Assembly (NCBI GenBank): GCA_905234245.1
Contig: CAJOGN010000026.1
Span: 1 to 64,000, forward strand
Length of the DNA: 64,000 nt
From: an uncultured Lachnospiraceae bacterium
Lineage (GTDB): Bacteria > Bacillota > Clostridia > Lachnospirales > Lachnospiraceae
Direction: 5' to 3'
Shown here in pieces: positions 38,769 to 48,208 of the stretch. Below the pieces are notes generated by a model, which saw only the letters and a program-made list of their open reading frames with translations, was not told where the DNA came from and did not search any database. Position 1 is the first letter of the stretch. The number at the start of each line of letters is the position of its first letter. Both the position numbers and the translations under genes were made by a program.

Positions 38769-40007
38769 TTATACTAGTGATATTCTATGCTCCCATGTCT
38801 TATTAGAACTAGGAACAATCTCTCCAAAGCCAAGGTCTGATATAGTAACAACAGCTTCAATATCAGATGTAGGCTTCGCACTAATTCGAAGTCTTGTAGT
38901 TCTGTTATCTCTCTTAGGCAGGTCGGTAAGCTCTAGAATCTCCACCTTGGCATCTCTGCTGTCAGGCTTCTGAATCCAGATTTCTATCTCACCAGAACCG
39001 TCTAGAATAACTTCACATTCTCCATGAGCCTCATACCAGCTATCTCCTGCATTAAGAAGTGTTAGATACTCCATTATTCTCTTATCTACCACCTTAAGAG
39101 ACAGATTCATCTTAAGCTCATTGTCTCCTATATATACGAATGGCCAGTCCTTAGCCCCATCCTTAACAGCACCTGCATAACAAGCTCCACGAGAATACAT
39201 ATCCTTGCCAGCAAATACCTTGCGATTATGGCATAGTTTCTGAAGTGATACCTTAAGCCAATCACCATCAAATCCATCTCCTAATAGATACACAGCAGAT
39301 ATTATCTTACCTGCAAAAACTCTCTCAATAATCTCTTCAAATTCAAGGTCTGGATTGTCTCCTAATCTACCATGCACTCCATCCTGAAGATATACTATCT
39401 GAGGAGTTGTTCTAAGATTCCTTGACAAATAATAATGCTTAAGCTCACTTCCTGTATAATCGAACAATACTACATCATGAAGGAAGCACTCTGGTCTCTG
39501 ATTCAATGTGTAATAATAAAATGATTCCTTAAAATCAATAACCATGAGCTTATCTCTGGTAACACCAAGCTCACTTACAATATAAGCAAATGTCTCAACC
39601 ACCTGAACATCCAGACTCTCAACAGCAATAACCAGCTTAAGAAGCCTTCGGTTAGCATAAAAATAACCAGGCATATTAAGAAGCTTCTTAATATATATGA
39701 GAAGTAAATCCCTAGCCTTCAATCTCTCATTCTCTATAAGAATATCTTCATTCGCATACGCCTTAGGGAGTATATCTTCTATGGCCAAGGCATTGCCAAG
39801 CTTAACCTGAGTCTTAGCCTCTTCTCCAAAAAACCACTGTCCTACAGCTCTTCTCTTAGCTAGAAATGTAGGAATTTGACAATGATTAGCACCCATTACA
39901 GTACTAATAGTTTCTGGTGAATCCATATTTATTTGATAATAACTTACACATGTGTAGCTTTCGCGTAATTCAATTCCGAAATATACACCTTTAGAATTAT
40001 CCTGCAA
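38769..40007 (-). CDS. DUF5716-like protein with degenerate Hsp70/actin-fold
   Basis: GVYFGIELRESYTCVSYY aligns with GIDLGTTNSCV of DnaK; C-terminal SAVYLLGDGFDGDWLKVSLQKLCHNRKVFAGKDMYSRGACYAGA resembles the adenosine motif. Confidence 0.7.
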   Translation of the reverse strand: MQDNSKGVYFGIELRESYTCVSYYQINMDSPETISTVMGANHCQIPTFLAKRRAVGQWFFGEEAKTQVKLGNALAIEDILPKAYANEDILIENERLKARDLLLIYIKKLLNMPGYFYANRRLLKLVIAVESLDVQVVETFAYIVSELGVTRDKLMVIDFKESFYYYTLNQRPECFLHDVVLFDYTGSELKHYYLSRNLRTTPQIVYLQDGVHGRLGDNPDLEFEEIIERVFAGKIISAVYLLGDGFDGDWLKVSLQKLCHNRKVFAGKDMYSRGACYAGAVKDGAKDWPFVYIGDNELKMNLSLKVVDKRIMEYLTLLNAGDSWYEAHGECEVILDGSGEIEIWIQKPDSRDAKVEILELTDLPKRDNRTTRLRISAKPTSDIEAVVTISDLGFGEIVPSSNKTWEHRISLV

Positions 40008-40034
40008 TTTGTCACCTCTACATCACTTACATAT

Positions 40035-43000
40035 CTATACTCTGGCAAATAATTGCTTAGTCACATAATCTAGTCCCTGATACTCCTTCATCTCCTCGAG
40101 CAAATCCTTCTCCTCATTATAGAGAAGGTCTGATTGCATCTTATTGATTCTGTCATATCTGCTATTGCCATCATTAATAATGTCATTATATACAAGTACA
40201 TCCTTCTTAAGTACATCCTCTTCATCAAGCCTATGTACCTCGTAGTAGATATTATCGCCGAAGAATAATACGAATTGCTTTACATATATTCCTGGATACA
40301 TCTCAAGCATCTCTTCAAACTGAATATCATCCTCGTTCTTCTTGTATATAATATTGATTCTCTCATTAGCATTTCCATGATACTCAGCAAACTGCTTATC
40401 ATAGAGATGATATTTAATAATCAACTGCCTGTCCATATTCTTGAAAAATGAGAAATATACATTCTTAACAACATACTCTCTAACAAGACTGTCAAGTATA
40501 TTAAGTTCATTCTCCTTAAGATTATCCATGAAGCACAAATGCTTCATAAGGGCAATCTTACAAGCATCATTCAACTTATCAGAACGATTATATTGCCTGA
40601 ATATGAACGAAGCATCGAACTCATCTAAATCATCAATGGCTTCATTAATGTATTTGTTAGCAAAATATGTTAGGACCGCCTCTACTAACATCTTGTTATA
40701 ATCAGATGATACATAGGATTTAAATATGTCATGATAAGCATCACTAATATCCTCGCTATAGAACATCTGAACTAATATTCTGTCTTCTAGCTTATGAGTA
40801 TCAATGTTATGCTTTACCCCTTCTTTCCATAGCATTATCATCTTATCATTAGGGCCAACATATTCTTCACATAGGAAATTACATACATCAGGGTCTAATT
40901 CTTCAGAACCTATTATGCTAGCACATAGGGATACGAAAAAGGATGAAGTAGTCTCCTCTACATCTTCTTTAATCATATAACTACATAATTTATTAATGTA
41001 CTTTTTCTCAACATAGGAACCATTATATGTACTTACTATATAATATGCTCTGTCGTAGCTCTCAGTTGATATAAATAAATCAATTATATATGAAAGGACT
41101 TCTGCATCTATCCTGTCAAAGGATACCTCTTCGCACAAGTGCCGCTCTATCATATCCTCTCTTCCATGCTTTTGTAAGAAATATATAAGCAAAGGATAAA
41201 GCTTAGCTTTATAGTCTGATGATATAGCCTTAGAAGAAATAAATGTCTCAACACAATGCAAATCCTCAATCTTAAGGGTCTCATCATCCTTGCCCCTAAG
41301 TATTGCAGGGAGAGAAGAATCCTTAAGCTCATCAAAGAATCGAATGACATAAGGCATAGATTCAGGTGATAGCTTCTTAAGATTATCTACCAAAGCATCG
41401 CTCTTAAGCAGGAACTCATACATGTAATCACCTGCAGAAGAATGTAATACTCCCTTCTTATCTTCTAAGAATATACAGAAATTCTTAGCAAAAATCGGAA
41501 CATAACATACATTATTCCTTACAGGTGCAATCACCGGATTCTCTAACTGCTCTGAAACAACTAAAACTCTTGTAATATCATCTCTTGCAACAGAGATTCT
41601 TGCTGTATGCAATAGCGGCGCAATACCCGCTGCCACATCCTCATTAATAATTCCATTATCTAATACATCCTGATAAATTATGGCAAGGGAATCGTCAATT
41701 CGTCCATATTGCATTTGTTCTATTGCAAATAATTCAATTGTGCGCAAGTATTGCTGATACAAGCTAGAGAAGTCATCCTTATGCAATACAACATTACTAT
41801 ATACAATAGCCTTCTTATCGTATGACATATTGCTTTGGTATTTGAAATACATTAAAAGTACCTGTGGCAGATTAACAAGATGCTCACCTTCTAGGCACAT
41901 AAGATATGCTTCATATACCCCTGTAATCCTCATCTCCTTATAGAGACATAGCTCATACCATCTTAGGAACTTTTCTCCATAAGAATTAGTACGCATCAGA
42001 TATCCAACAATAATCTCTAATGCACTATTGGTTGGATTAGCCTCATAAGCAGCACATGCTATCTTATATAATCTCTCATCATAAGTACTACATACATTAA
42101 GCAATGCCATGAATTGATCACTAATATCCTCTGTAAAGGCGTTATGTCTTCTTATCCAATTAAGAATCTTGATAACACACGGAGAAATATCTTTAATTAG
42201 ATACGGGTCCTGTCTATATATAGCATAGGCTTCAACATACAGATATGGTGTATCATATCCGTTATTTAACCACTGTGTTATGTCCTTAAGCTTCCTTGAA
42301 TTATTATTGCTATATTCGTTCCGCAAGAACAGTAGGAACCAGAACACACGAACATCATCTGGGTGACTTCTAAAAATCACCTCAATCTCATTAGTAAGTC
42401 TGTCTACATAACTTGGCTCCGGCTCTATTAAAGTGCATAGATACAGTAGATATGCCCACTTAACACTCTTCTTATCGCTAATATCCCTCTTAATCTTCTG
42501 GATAATCCATAAAGCTTCCTGCTTCTGTCCATTTGCAATATATGCATGAGCCTTCATAAGCTCATAGAACTCCACATCAGCTCCACATTTGTCATAGGAA
42601 GGCTCTATCCCCTCTTCCATAGCATATCTGATGTCTGTAATAAATGTATCTATTAGCTGTATACTTTTCTCAGCCCACTGTCCAGTAGTTATATGACGAA
42701 GTCTGTATTCCTCATAATTATAAAGGAATTCAACCTTACGTCTCTTCTTATCCTGGTAAGAAAAATCAACATAGGTGTCCTCACCCTCTAATCTTGCAGT
42801 AATCAAGAACTCCTTATGCTGATTGATTGTATCAAAAGAAATCTTGGCAAGATTAGTACCCTTATGCATACGATTCTTGTGAATATAATAATCAAAATGC
42901 AGCTTAGAGCCCAAGAAATAATCAGAATCTATATGCTCCTTCTCAATAGTAACAAAATCAGCATCAATTGATACATCAATCTCAACATTGCCCCATGTCG

Positions 43001-43652
43001 ACTTGGTAATTACAATCTCTTCCTTCTGGTTCTCGCAAATGTCATTGTATTCAGCTGATTCCTTGTCTAAGGTAATATCTATTCTGTCCTTTAGCTTGCA
43101 GGCAACAAGGAATTCTTCTAGATTATTAAGGCTTGGCACACTTCGCCTATATCCAAGATACAGAAGTCTCTTCTCCACATCTTCATCATCTATAATATCT
43201 ATAAATGCATCAGTATGGAAAATGTTATTAGCTTCGATGAAGTTCTCCTGGCAGAGCCTTCCAAAATCATCTAGGGAATTAATCTCTCCAATTGAAGACT
43301 TAATAGTCTTACGCACAAATGTAATCTTAATAGGAATCTCAAGAGTAGAACCATTGCCCACAACAATAAAGCAACCTTCTAATATATCATTTTTCTTAAA
43401 GTTGCTATGCTTAAGGGAATATTTAATTGTACTGCGAACTCCATCAAACTGATAATCTCTAGTAATAATGTATGGGTTAGTAGAATATATAACTCCTCTA
43501 ATGGATTGGTCATCTTCTCCGAATATATCAAATGAGCCTTCTAGCTTCGCTCCCACATCTAAAGTAATATCTATTTTATCCACAGAGCTTGCAATATTAA
43601 TTTGTCGAGAATCGAACTGTCCTTCAGACAATCGATATATCTTCTTACGCAA
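40035..43652 (-). CDS. DUF5717-like protein, 1205 aa (N-terminal beta-sandwich, long helical-repeat body)
   Basis: Long ORF next to the DUF5716 gene; N-terminal beta-rich segment and repeated helices. DUF name assigned from memory of co-occurrence, not a search. Confidence 0.65.
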   Translation of the reverse strand: MRKKIYRLSEGQFDSRQINIASSVDKIDITLDVGAKLEGSFDIFGEDDQSIRGVIYSTNPYIITRDYQFDGVRSTIKYSLKHSNFKKNDILEGCFIVVGNGSTLEIPIKITFVRKTIKSSIGEINSLDDFGRLCQENFIEANNIFHTDAFIDIIDDEDVEKRLLYLGYRRSVPSLNNLEEFLVACKLKDRIDITLDKESAEYNDICENQKEEIVITKSTWGNVEIDVSIDADFVTIEKEHIDSDYFLGSKLHFDYYIHKNRMHKGTNLAKISFDTINQHKEFLITARLEGEDTYVDFSYQDKKRRKVEFLYNYEEYRLRHITTGQWAEKSIQLIDTFITDIRYAMEEGIEPSYDKCGADVEFYELMKAHAYIANGQKQEALWIIQKIKRDISDKKSVKWAYLLYLCTLIEPEPSYVDRLTNEIEVIFRSHPDDVRVFWFLLFLRNEYSNNNSRKLKDITQWLNNGYDTPYLYVEAYAIYRQDPYLIKDISPCVIKILNWIRRHNAFTEDISDQFMALLNVCSTYDERLYKIACAAYEANPTNSALEIIVGYLMRTNSYGEKFLRWYELCLYKEMRITGVYEAYLMCLEGEHLVNLPQVLLMYFKYQSNMSYDKKAIVYSNVVLHKDDFSSLYQQYLRTIELFAIEQMQYGRIDDSLAIIYQDVLDNGIINEDVAAGIAPLLHTARISVARDDITRVLVVSEQLENPVIAPVRNNVCYVPIFAKNFCIFLEDKKGVLHSSAGDYMYEFLLKSDALVDNLKKLSPESMPYVIRFFDELKDSSLPAILRGKDDETLKIEDLHCVETFISSKAISSDYKAKLYPLLIYFLQKHGREDMIERHLCEEVSFDRIDAEVLSYIIDLFISTESYDRAYYIVSTYNGSYVEKKYINKLCSYMIKEDVEETTSSFFVSLCASIIGSEELDPDVCNFLCEEYVGPNDKMIMLWKEGVKHNIDTHKLEDRILVQMFYSEDISDAYHDIFKSYVSSDYNKMLVEAVLTYFANKYINEAIDDLDEFDASFIFRQYNRSDKLNDACKIALMKHLCFMDNLKENELNILDSLVREYVVKNVYFSFFKNMDRQLIIKYHLYDKQFAEYHGNANERINIIYKKNEDDIQFEEMLEMYPGIYVKQFVLFFGDNIYYEVHRLDEEDVLKKDVLVYNDIINDGNSRYDRINKMQSDLLYNEEKDLLEEMKEYQGLDYVTKQLFARV

Positions 43653-43698
43653 AACTTGCTCCCACCTTTATATCTATGTATTATCTATACTTGATTTT

Positions 43699-43728
43699 TT
43701 GACATTTTCACATATAATGAATTATAAA
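43699..43728 (+). promoter_or_regulatory. Possible sigma-A promoter for the aminotransferase gene
   Basis: TTGACA (43699-43704) followed after about 17-18 nt by TTATAA/TATAAA in an AT-rich divergent intergenic region. Confidence 0.35.
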
Positions 43729-43820
43729 CTATTTGCATAGTTTTTACAATAAACTTATCCATATATTGTGACTCTTTGCAAGTTAATGCACATTATATTG
43801 AAAAAGAGAGGTAAAATGAG

Positions 43821-44909
43821 TTGAAGAACGATTATTATTTTCATGGAAGCGATATAGAAAAAATCAAAGAAAAATATAAGATAAAAAATGAAGAAATCAT
43901 TAACTTCGCAGCTAACGTTAATCCATTAGGCATTTCACCAAGGCTAAAATCAGAACTGTCTAATCACATGGACATAATCACAACATACCCTGACAGGAAT
44001 TATACCAGTCTTAAAAACTCTATAGCTGACTATCTTGGCACGAATACAGAGAATATCTTAGTAGGTAATGGAACTTCTGAACTTATATCATTATTTATTG
44101 AGATAATTAACCCTAAGAAAGCCATGATAATTGGTCCAACATATTCAGAATATGAGAGAAAGGTCACCTTAATGGGTGGAAATGCATATTATTTCCCTCT
44201 TCACGAGGATGAGGACTTCAAGCTGGAGGCTGATTGTCTAATTGACAAGCTCGACAGAAGCATTGATATGCTAATAATGTGCAACCCTAATAACCCAACA
44301 TCTTCCTGTGTGGACCTTGTAACAATCAGAAAAATATTAGATGCTTGTAAGGAGAATCATATATACGTTCTCATTGATGAAACCTACATAGAATTCGTAA
44401 CTTCAATTGAGGCCTATTCTGCAGTATCTCTATCAGAATACTACAATAATGTTATTATTCTTCGAAGCACATCGAAATTCTTTGCATGTCCAGGACTGCG
44501 TCTTGGTTATGCAATAATAGGCAATACCGACTTAATGTCACAGATTAACCAAAGCAAGAATCCCTGGATGATTAACTCTATTGCAGCCAAAGCAGGTGAA
44601 ATCATGTTCGCTGATAGTAAATACATCAAGGATACCTCGGACTTAATTAACAAGGAAAGAGACTTTATGTATAACGCATTCCTAGCAACAGATGGTTTCA
44701 AACCATATAAGCCTTATGCCAACTTCATGCTTGTTAAGATTAACAAGCCGAATATCACCAGTAAGGATATATTCGAAGGAGCGATTAATGAAAGGATGCT
44801 GATTCGCGACTGCTCCACCTTCCCCTTCTTAAGCAATGAATACTTCCGCTTCTGCTTCATGGAGCATGAAGACAATCTAAAATTATTAGACTGTATTAGG
44901 AATATATAA
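43821..44909 (+). CDS. PLP-dependent aminotransferase, CobD/HisC-like (TTG start)
   Basis: NFAANVNPLGISPRLKSEL, CNPNNPTSSC, VLIDETYIEF, RSTSKFFACPGLRLGYAI (PLP lysine). Confidence 0.85.
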   Translation: MKNDYYFHGSDIEKIKEKYKIKNEEIINFAANVNPLGISPRLKSELSNHMDIITTYPDRNYTSLKNSIADYLGTNTENILVGNGTSELISLFIEIINPKKAMIIGPTYSEYERKVTLMGGNAYYFPLHEDEDFKLEADCLIDKLDRSIDMLIMCNPNNPTSSCVDLVTIRKILDACKENHIYVLIDETYIEFVTSIEAYSAVSLSEYYNNVIILRSTSKFFACPGLRLGYAIIGNTDLMSQINQSKNPWMINSIAAKAGEIMFADSKYIKDTSDLINKERDFMYNAFLATDGFKPYKPYANFMLVKINKPNITSKDIFEGAINERMLIRDCSTFPFLSNEYFRFCFMEHEDNLKLLDCIRNI

Positions 44910-44918
44910 AATAAAATT

Positions 44919-45147
44919 AGTGCCAGTGTATATAATTTTTTTCAGAAAGATTGATTCAAGCGTCTGAATATGTTAGTAATTGATTACATGAGGTAAATTT
45001 TCACCACGATGGTGAAAATAGGTGTTCATCGGCTGAGCCGAATTGAACACCGGTTACCGTCAGAATGTTTCAGAAACGACACATCAATTACTTACATATT
45101 CACAGCGAAGAATCACTTGCTGAAAAAGTATTATATACACTGACACT
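44919..45147. ncRNA. Candidate structured RNA or MITE: two ~65-nt imperfect inverted arms enclosing internal hairpins
   Basis: Left arm 44919-44984 pairs with right arm 45083-45147; inner hairpins TTTTCACCA-CGA-TGGTGAAAA and GGTGTTCA-TCGGCTgAGCCGA-ATTGAACACC; lies between convergent genes. Confidence 0.6.
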
Positions 45148-45185
45148 TGTATTATATATTGCATACTGCATAATTCATAGACACT

Positions 45186-45953
45186 CTAGAACTGCGCTCC
45201 AAGATTATCCATGGTGTCTATTATGATTACGCAATCCTGAAGGATATTCTTAATTAGAAGCTTCATAATATCTTCAGGAATCTCTACGCTTCCATTAGTA
45301 TATGGTCTGTCAGAGCTCAAACACTTAATGAATATCTGCGAACCTTTACCAATTTCTTCTTCAGGATTAAAGTCAATTCCAATACAGAATTGATCTTCAT
45401 ACTCTAATTCATATAAATGCTCACTAGTCTGTTCATCTAGGTCATTATACTGCTTTATATTAACCAAAGCATTAAATGGTATTTCACCATCTGTCTCACC
45501 AGTCCAATACATAGCATCTATTACTGATGTATATGGCATTTTGCAACCAGGACTTGGCGCAATACCACAGTTTCTCTTAATGCGATATCTTCCAATAGGA
45601 GTCTTATCACTACCTTCTTTATGCTCTTCGTCTGGAACCATTCCATTCTTACCAATTACACCTGGTGTTGAAAGTATCTGCTTCCAGTTACCTTCCTTGT
45701 CCTTATTATGCAATGACACATAAGCAGTAGATTTATCCATCCCCATTCCAGCAACAATTAATAGCTGATTCTTATCTTCTATGTCAGGCAGCTTCGTAAC
45801 CCAATCAGGAGAATCCACCTCGTCTTGTATTGATGAATGAAGATATACCTCAGCTTGCTGCTTCTCAGGATCATTCTCTCTAACGCCATCACATCCAACA
45901 AGCATTATACACATTAGAGCACATATTGCTATTACTAATACACGCTTTTTCAT
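45186..45953 (-). CDS. YkuD (L,D-transpeptidase)-like lipoprotein, catalytic Cys/His replaced
   Basis: Lipobox-like signal IMLVGCDG; IFIKCLSSDRPYTNGSVEIPE where the paralogue has IFLHCLGPQKPFTGGCVAVPE. Confidence 0.8.
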   Translation of the reverse strand: MKKRVLVIAICALMCIMLVGCDGVRENDPEKQQAEVYLHSSIQDEVDSPDWVTKLPDIEDKNQLLIVAGMGMDKSTAYVSLHNKDKEGNWKQILSTPGVIGKNGMVPDEEHKEGSDKTPIGRYRIKRNCGIAPSPGCKMPYTSVIDAMYWTGETDGEIPFNALVNIKQYNDLDEQTSEHLYELEYEDQFCIGIDFNPEEEIGKGSQIFIKCLSSDRPYTNGSVEIPEDIMKLLIKNILQDCVIIIDTMDNLGAQF

Positions 45954-45985
45954 AACTCAAACCCATAAACCCACAATATAAAATA

Positions 45986-46762
45986 CTAGAACTCTGCCTT
46001 AAGGCTCTCCATTGTATCTATTACTACTACACAATCCTTATCAACGTTCTTCATTATTAATTGCATAATATTCTCTGGAACAGCTACACATCCGCCAGTA
46101 AATGGCTTTTGCGGTCCAAGACAATGCAAGAATATTGCAGAGCCTCTTTTTGGTGTTCCTTCTTCATTAAAGCTTATATTCAAGCAATACTGATATTGAT
46201 ATTCGTAATCAATTATATGTTCACTATCATCCTTATTAAGATTAGGAACTTGCTTGATATCTACCATCTGATTATATTGGTTATTAACATCACCTGACCA
46301 ATATGTATCATCATTAACCTTGGTATATTCTATTGCACATCCTATATCATCAGCTATTCCAAATGCTTTATTAAAATGATACGTTCCAATTGGTGTCTGA
46401 TTACATCCTTCAACATGGGCTGCATCAGTACATAGTCCATTCTTACCAACAAAAGCAGGGGAAGATAGAATCTGCTTCCAATTACCACTATCATCCTTCT
46501 TATGCATAGACACATAAGCAGTAGTCTTATCCATTCCCATTGCCGCAACAACAAATAGCTGATTTGCATTAGCTGCAGCAGGAAGATTTTTCACCCAATC
46601 TGGCGAATCAACCTCATGCTGTATAGAAGAATGAATGTCAACCTTTGTCTTAGCATCAACCTTGCTAAGATCTGGCTCACTATCACCACCACAGCCTACT
46701 AAGGCTAATCCCATAACAGCAATCAAGGACACTGCAATAATGACCTTCTTGTTCATATATCT
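45986..46762 (-). CDS. YkuD (L,D-transpeptidase)-like lipoprotein, catalytic motif intact
   Basis: Lipobox-like ALVGCGG; FLHCLGPQKPFTGGCVAVPE matches the His...[S/T]xGC pattern. Start at MNKKVIIAVS preferred. Confidence 0.82.
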   Translation of the reverse strand, partial: RYMNKKVIIAVSLIAVMGLALVGCGGDSEPDLSKVDAKTKVDIHSSIQHEVDSPDWVKNLPAAANANQLFVVAAMGMDKTTAYVSMHKKDDSGNWKQILSSPAFVGKNGLCTDAAHVEGCNQTPIGTYHFNKAFGIADDIGCAIEYTKVNDDTYWSGDVNNQYNQMVDIKQVPNLNKDDSEHIIDYEYQYQYCLNISFNEEGTPKRGSAIFLHCLGPQKPFTGGCVAVPENIMQLIMKNVDKDCVVVIDTMESLKAEF

Positions 46763-46825
46763 ACCCCACTTTCTGCCCAAATGTATATTTTAATAATACA
46801 TTGTAATTATGCCAAAAACAAGCAA

Positions 46826-48208
46826 TTATTGAAAATGTTCAATTATGCCCTTAGCAGCCTGTTTACCAGCTCCCATAGCCAGAATAACTGTAGCTGCACC
46901 TGTTACAGCATCACCACCTGCATATACTCCATCCTTAGATGTTGCGCCAGTATCCTCTGTGGCAATAATGCATCCTCTCTTATTAACCTCAAGTCCCTTA
47001 GTTGTGCTTGAGATAAGTGGATTAGGAGATGTTCCAAGTGACATAATAACAGTATCTGCTTCAATCTCGTATTCACTACCTGGAATTTCTACAGGGCGAC
47101 GTCTTCCTGACTCATCAGGCTCGCCTAATTCCATCTTAATAATCTTAATTCCTGATACCCAGCCTTCTTCATTAGTTAATATCTCAGTAGGATTCTGTAA
47201 TAAGTCAAATATTACTCCCTCTTCCTTAGCATGATGTACTTCTTCTACTCTTGCAGGAAGCTCCTTCTCTGAACGACGATATACTACGTGCACTTCTGCG
47301 CCGAGTCTAAGAGCTGTTCTAGCGGCATCCATAGCAACATTTCCACCACCAACAACTACTACCTTCTTACCACGCCAAATTGGTGTATCATAATCCTTGA
47401 ATGCCTTCATAAGATTGTTACGTGTCAAGAACTCATTAGCAGAGAATACGCCCATTGCCTGCTCGCCAGGGATTCCCATGAATCTTGGAAGACCTGCACC
47501 TGAACCGATAAATACAGCCTCGAAATTCTCTTCTTCAATAAGCTCATCAATAGTAATTGACTTACCAACAATAACATTAGTCTCAATCTTAACACCAAGG
47601 TTCTTAACATTCTCAACTTCCTTAGCAACAACCCATTCTTTAGGAAGACGGAATTCTGGAATACCATATACTAATACTCCACCAGCCTCGTGTAATGCTT
47701 CGAATATTGTTACATCAAATCCAGCCTTGGCTAAGTCTCCTGCACAAGTAAGACCAGCAGGGCCAGATCCAATTACAGCAACCTTGTGGCCATTCTTATT
47801 AGGATTCTCTTTAGGCTTAATTCCATTCTCGCAAGCCCAGTCAGCAACAAATCTCTCCAGCTTACCGATTGAAATAGGGTCACCCTTAATACCTCTTATA
47901 CATTTACCCTCACACTGACTCTCCTGTGGGCACACACGACCACATACTGCAGGAAGGGCACTTGACTCAGAGATAACCTCATAAGCCTTCTCGAAATTGC
48001 CATCCTTAACCTGCTCTATAAATGCAGGGATATTAATTGATACAGGACATCCTGTAATACATTTTGCATTCTTACAATTAATACATCTTGTTGCCTCGTC
48101 CATTGCTTCTTCCTTAGTATATCCAAGGCACACTTCATCAAAGTTAGTAGCTCTAACCTTAGGGTCCTGCTCACTAACTGGAACTTTCGTTAATACATCA
48201 ACTGCCAT
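46826..48208 (-). CDS. NfnB / GltD-like NADPH-dependent flavoprotein
   Basis: Fe-S motif CINCKNAKCITGCPVSINIPAFI, VCPQESQCEGKCIRG, HKVAVIGSGPAGLTCAGDLAKAGFDVTIFEA. Confidence 0.88.
   Translation of the reverse strand: MAVDVLTKVPVSEQDPKVRATNFDEVCLGYTKEEAMDEATRCINCKNAKCITGCPVSINIPAFIEQVKDGNFEKAYEVISESSALPAVCGRVCPQESQCEGKCIRGIKGDPISIGKLERFVADWACENGIKPKENPNKNGHKVAVIGSGPAGLTCAGDLAKAGFDVTIFEALHEAGGVLVYGIPEFRLPKEWVVAKEVENVKNLGVKIETNVIVGKSITIDELIEEENFEAVFIGSGAGLPRFMGIPGEQAMGVFSANEFLTRNNLMKAFKDYDTPIWRGKKVVVVGGGNVAMDAARTALRLGAEVHVVYRRSEKELPARVEEVHHAKEEGVIFDLLQNPTEILTNEEGWVSGIKIIKMELGEPDESGRRRPVEIPGSEYEIEADTVIMSLGTSPNPLISSTTKGLEVNKRGCIIATEDTGATSKDGVYAGGDAVTGAATVILAMGAGKQAAKGIIEHFQ

Noticed and set aside
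44919-45147. Retron msr-msd or IS605/HEARO-type RNA as an explanation for the structured element
   Set aside because: No reverse transcriptase, TnpB or transposase gene is in the vicinity; arms are much longer than retron a1/a2 repeats.
47397-47918. 173-aa plus-strand ORF
   Set aside because: Antisense to the conserved NfnB/GltD-like gene.
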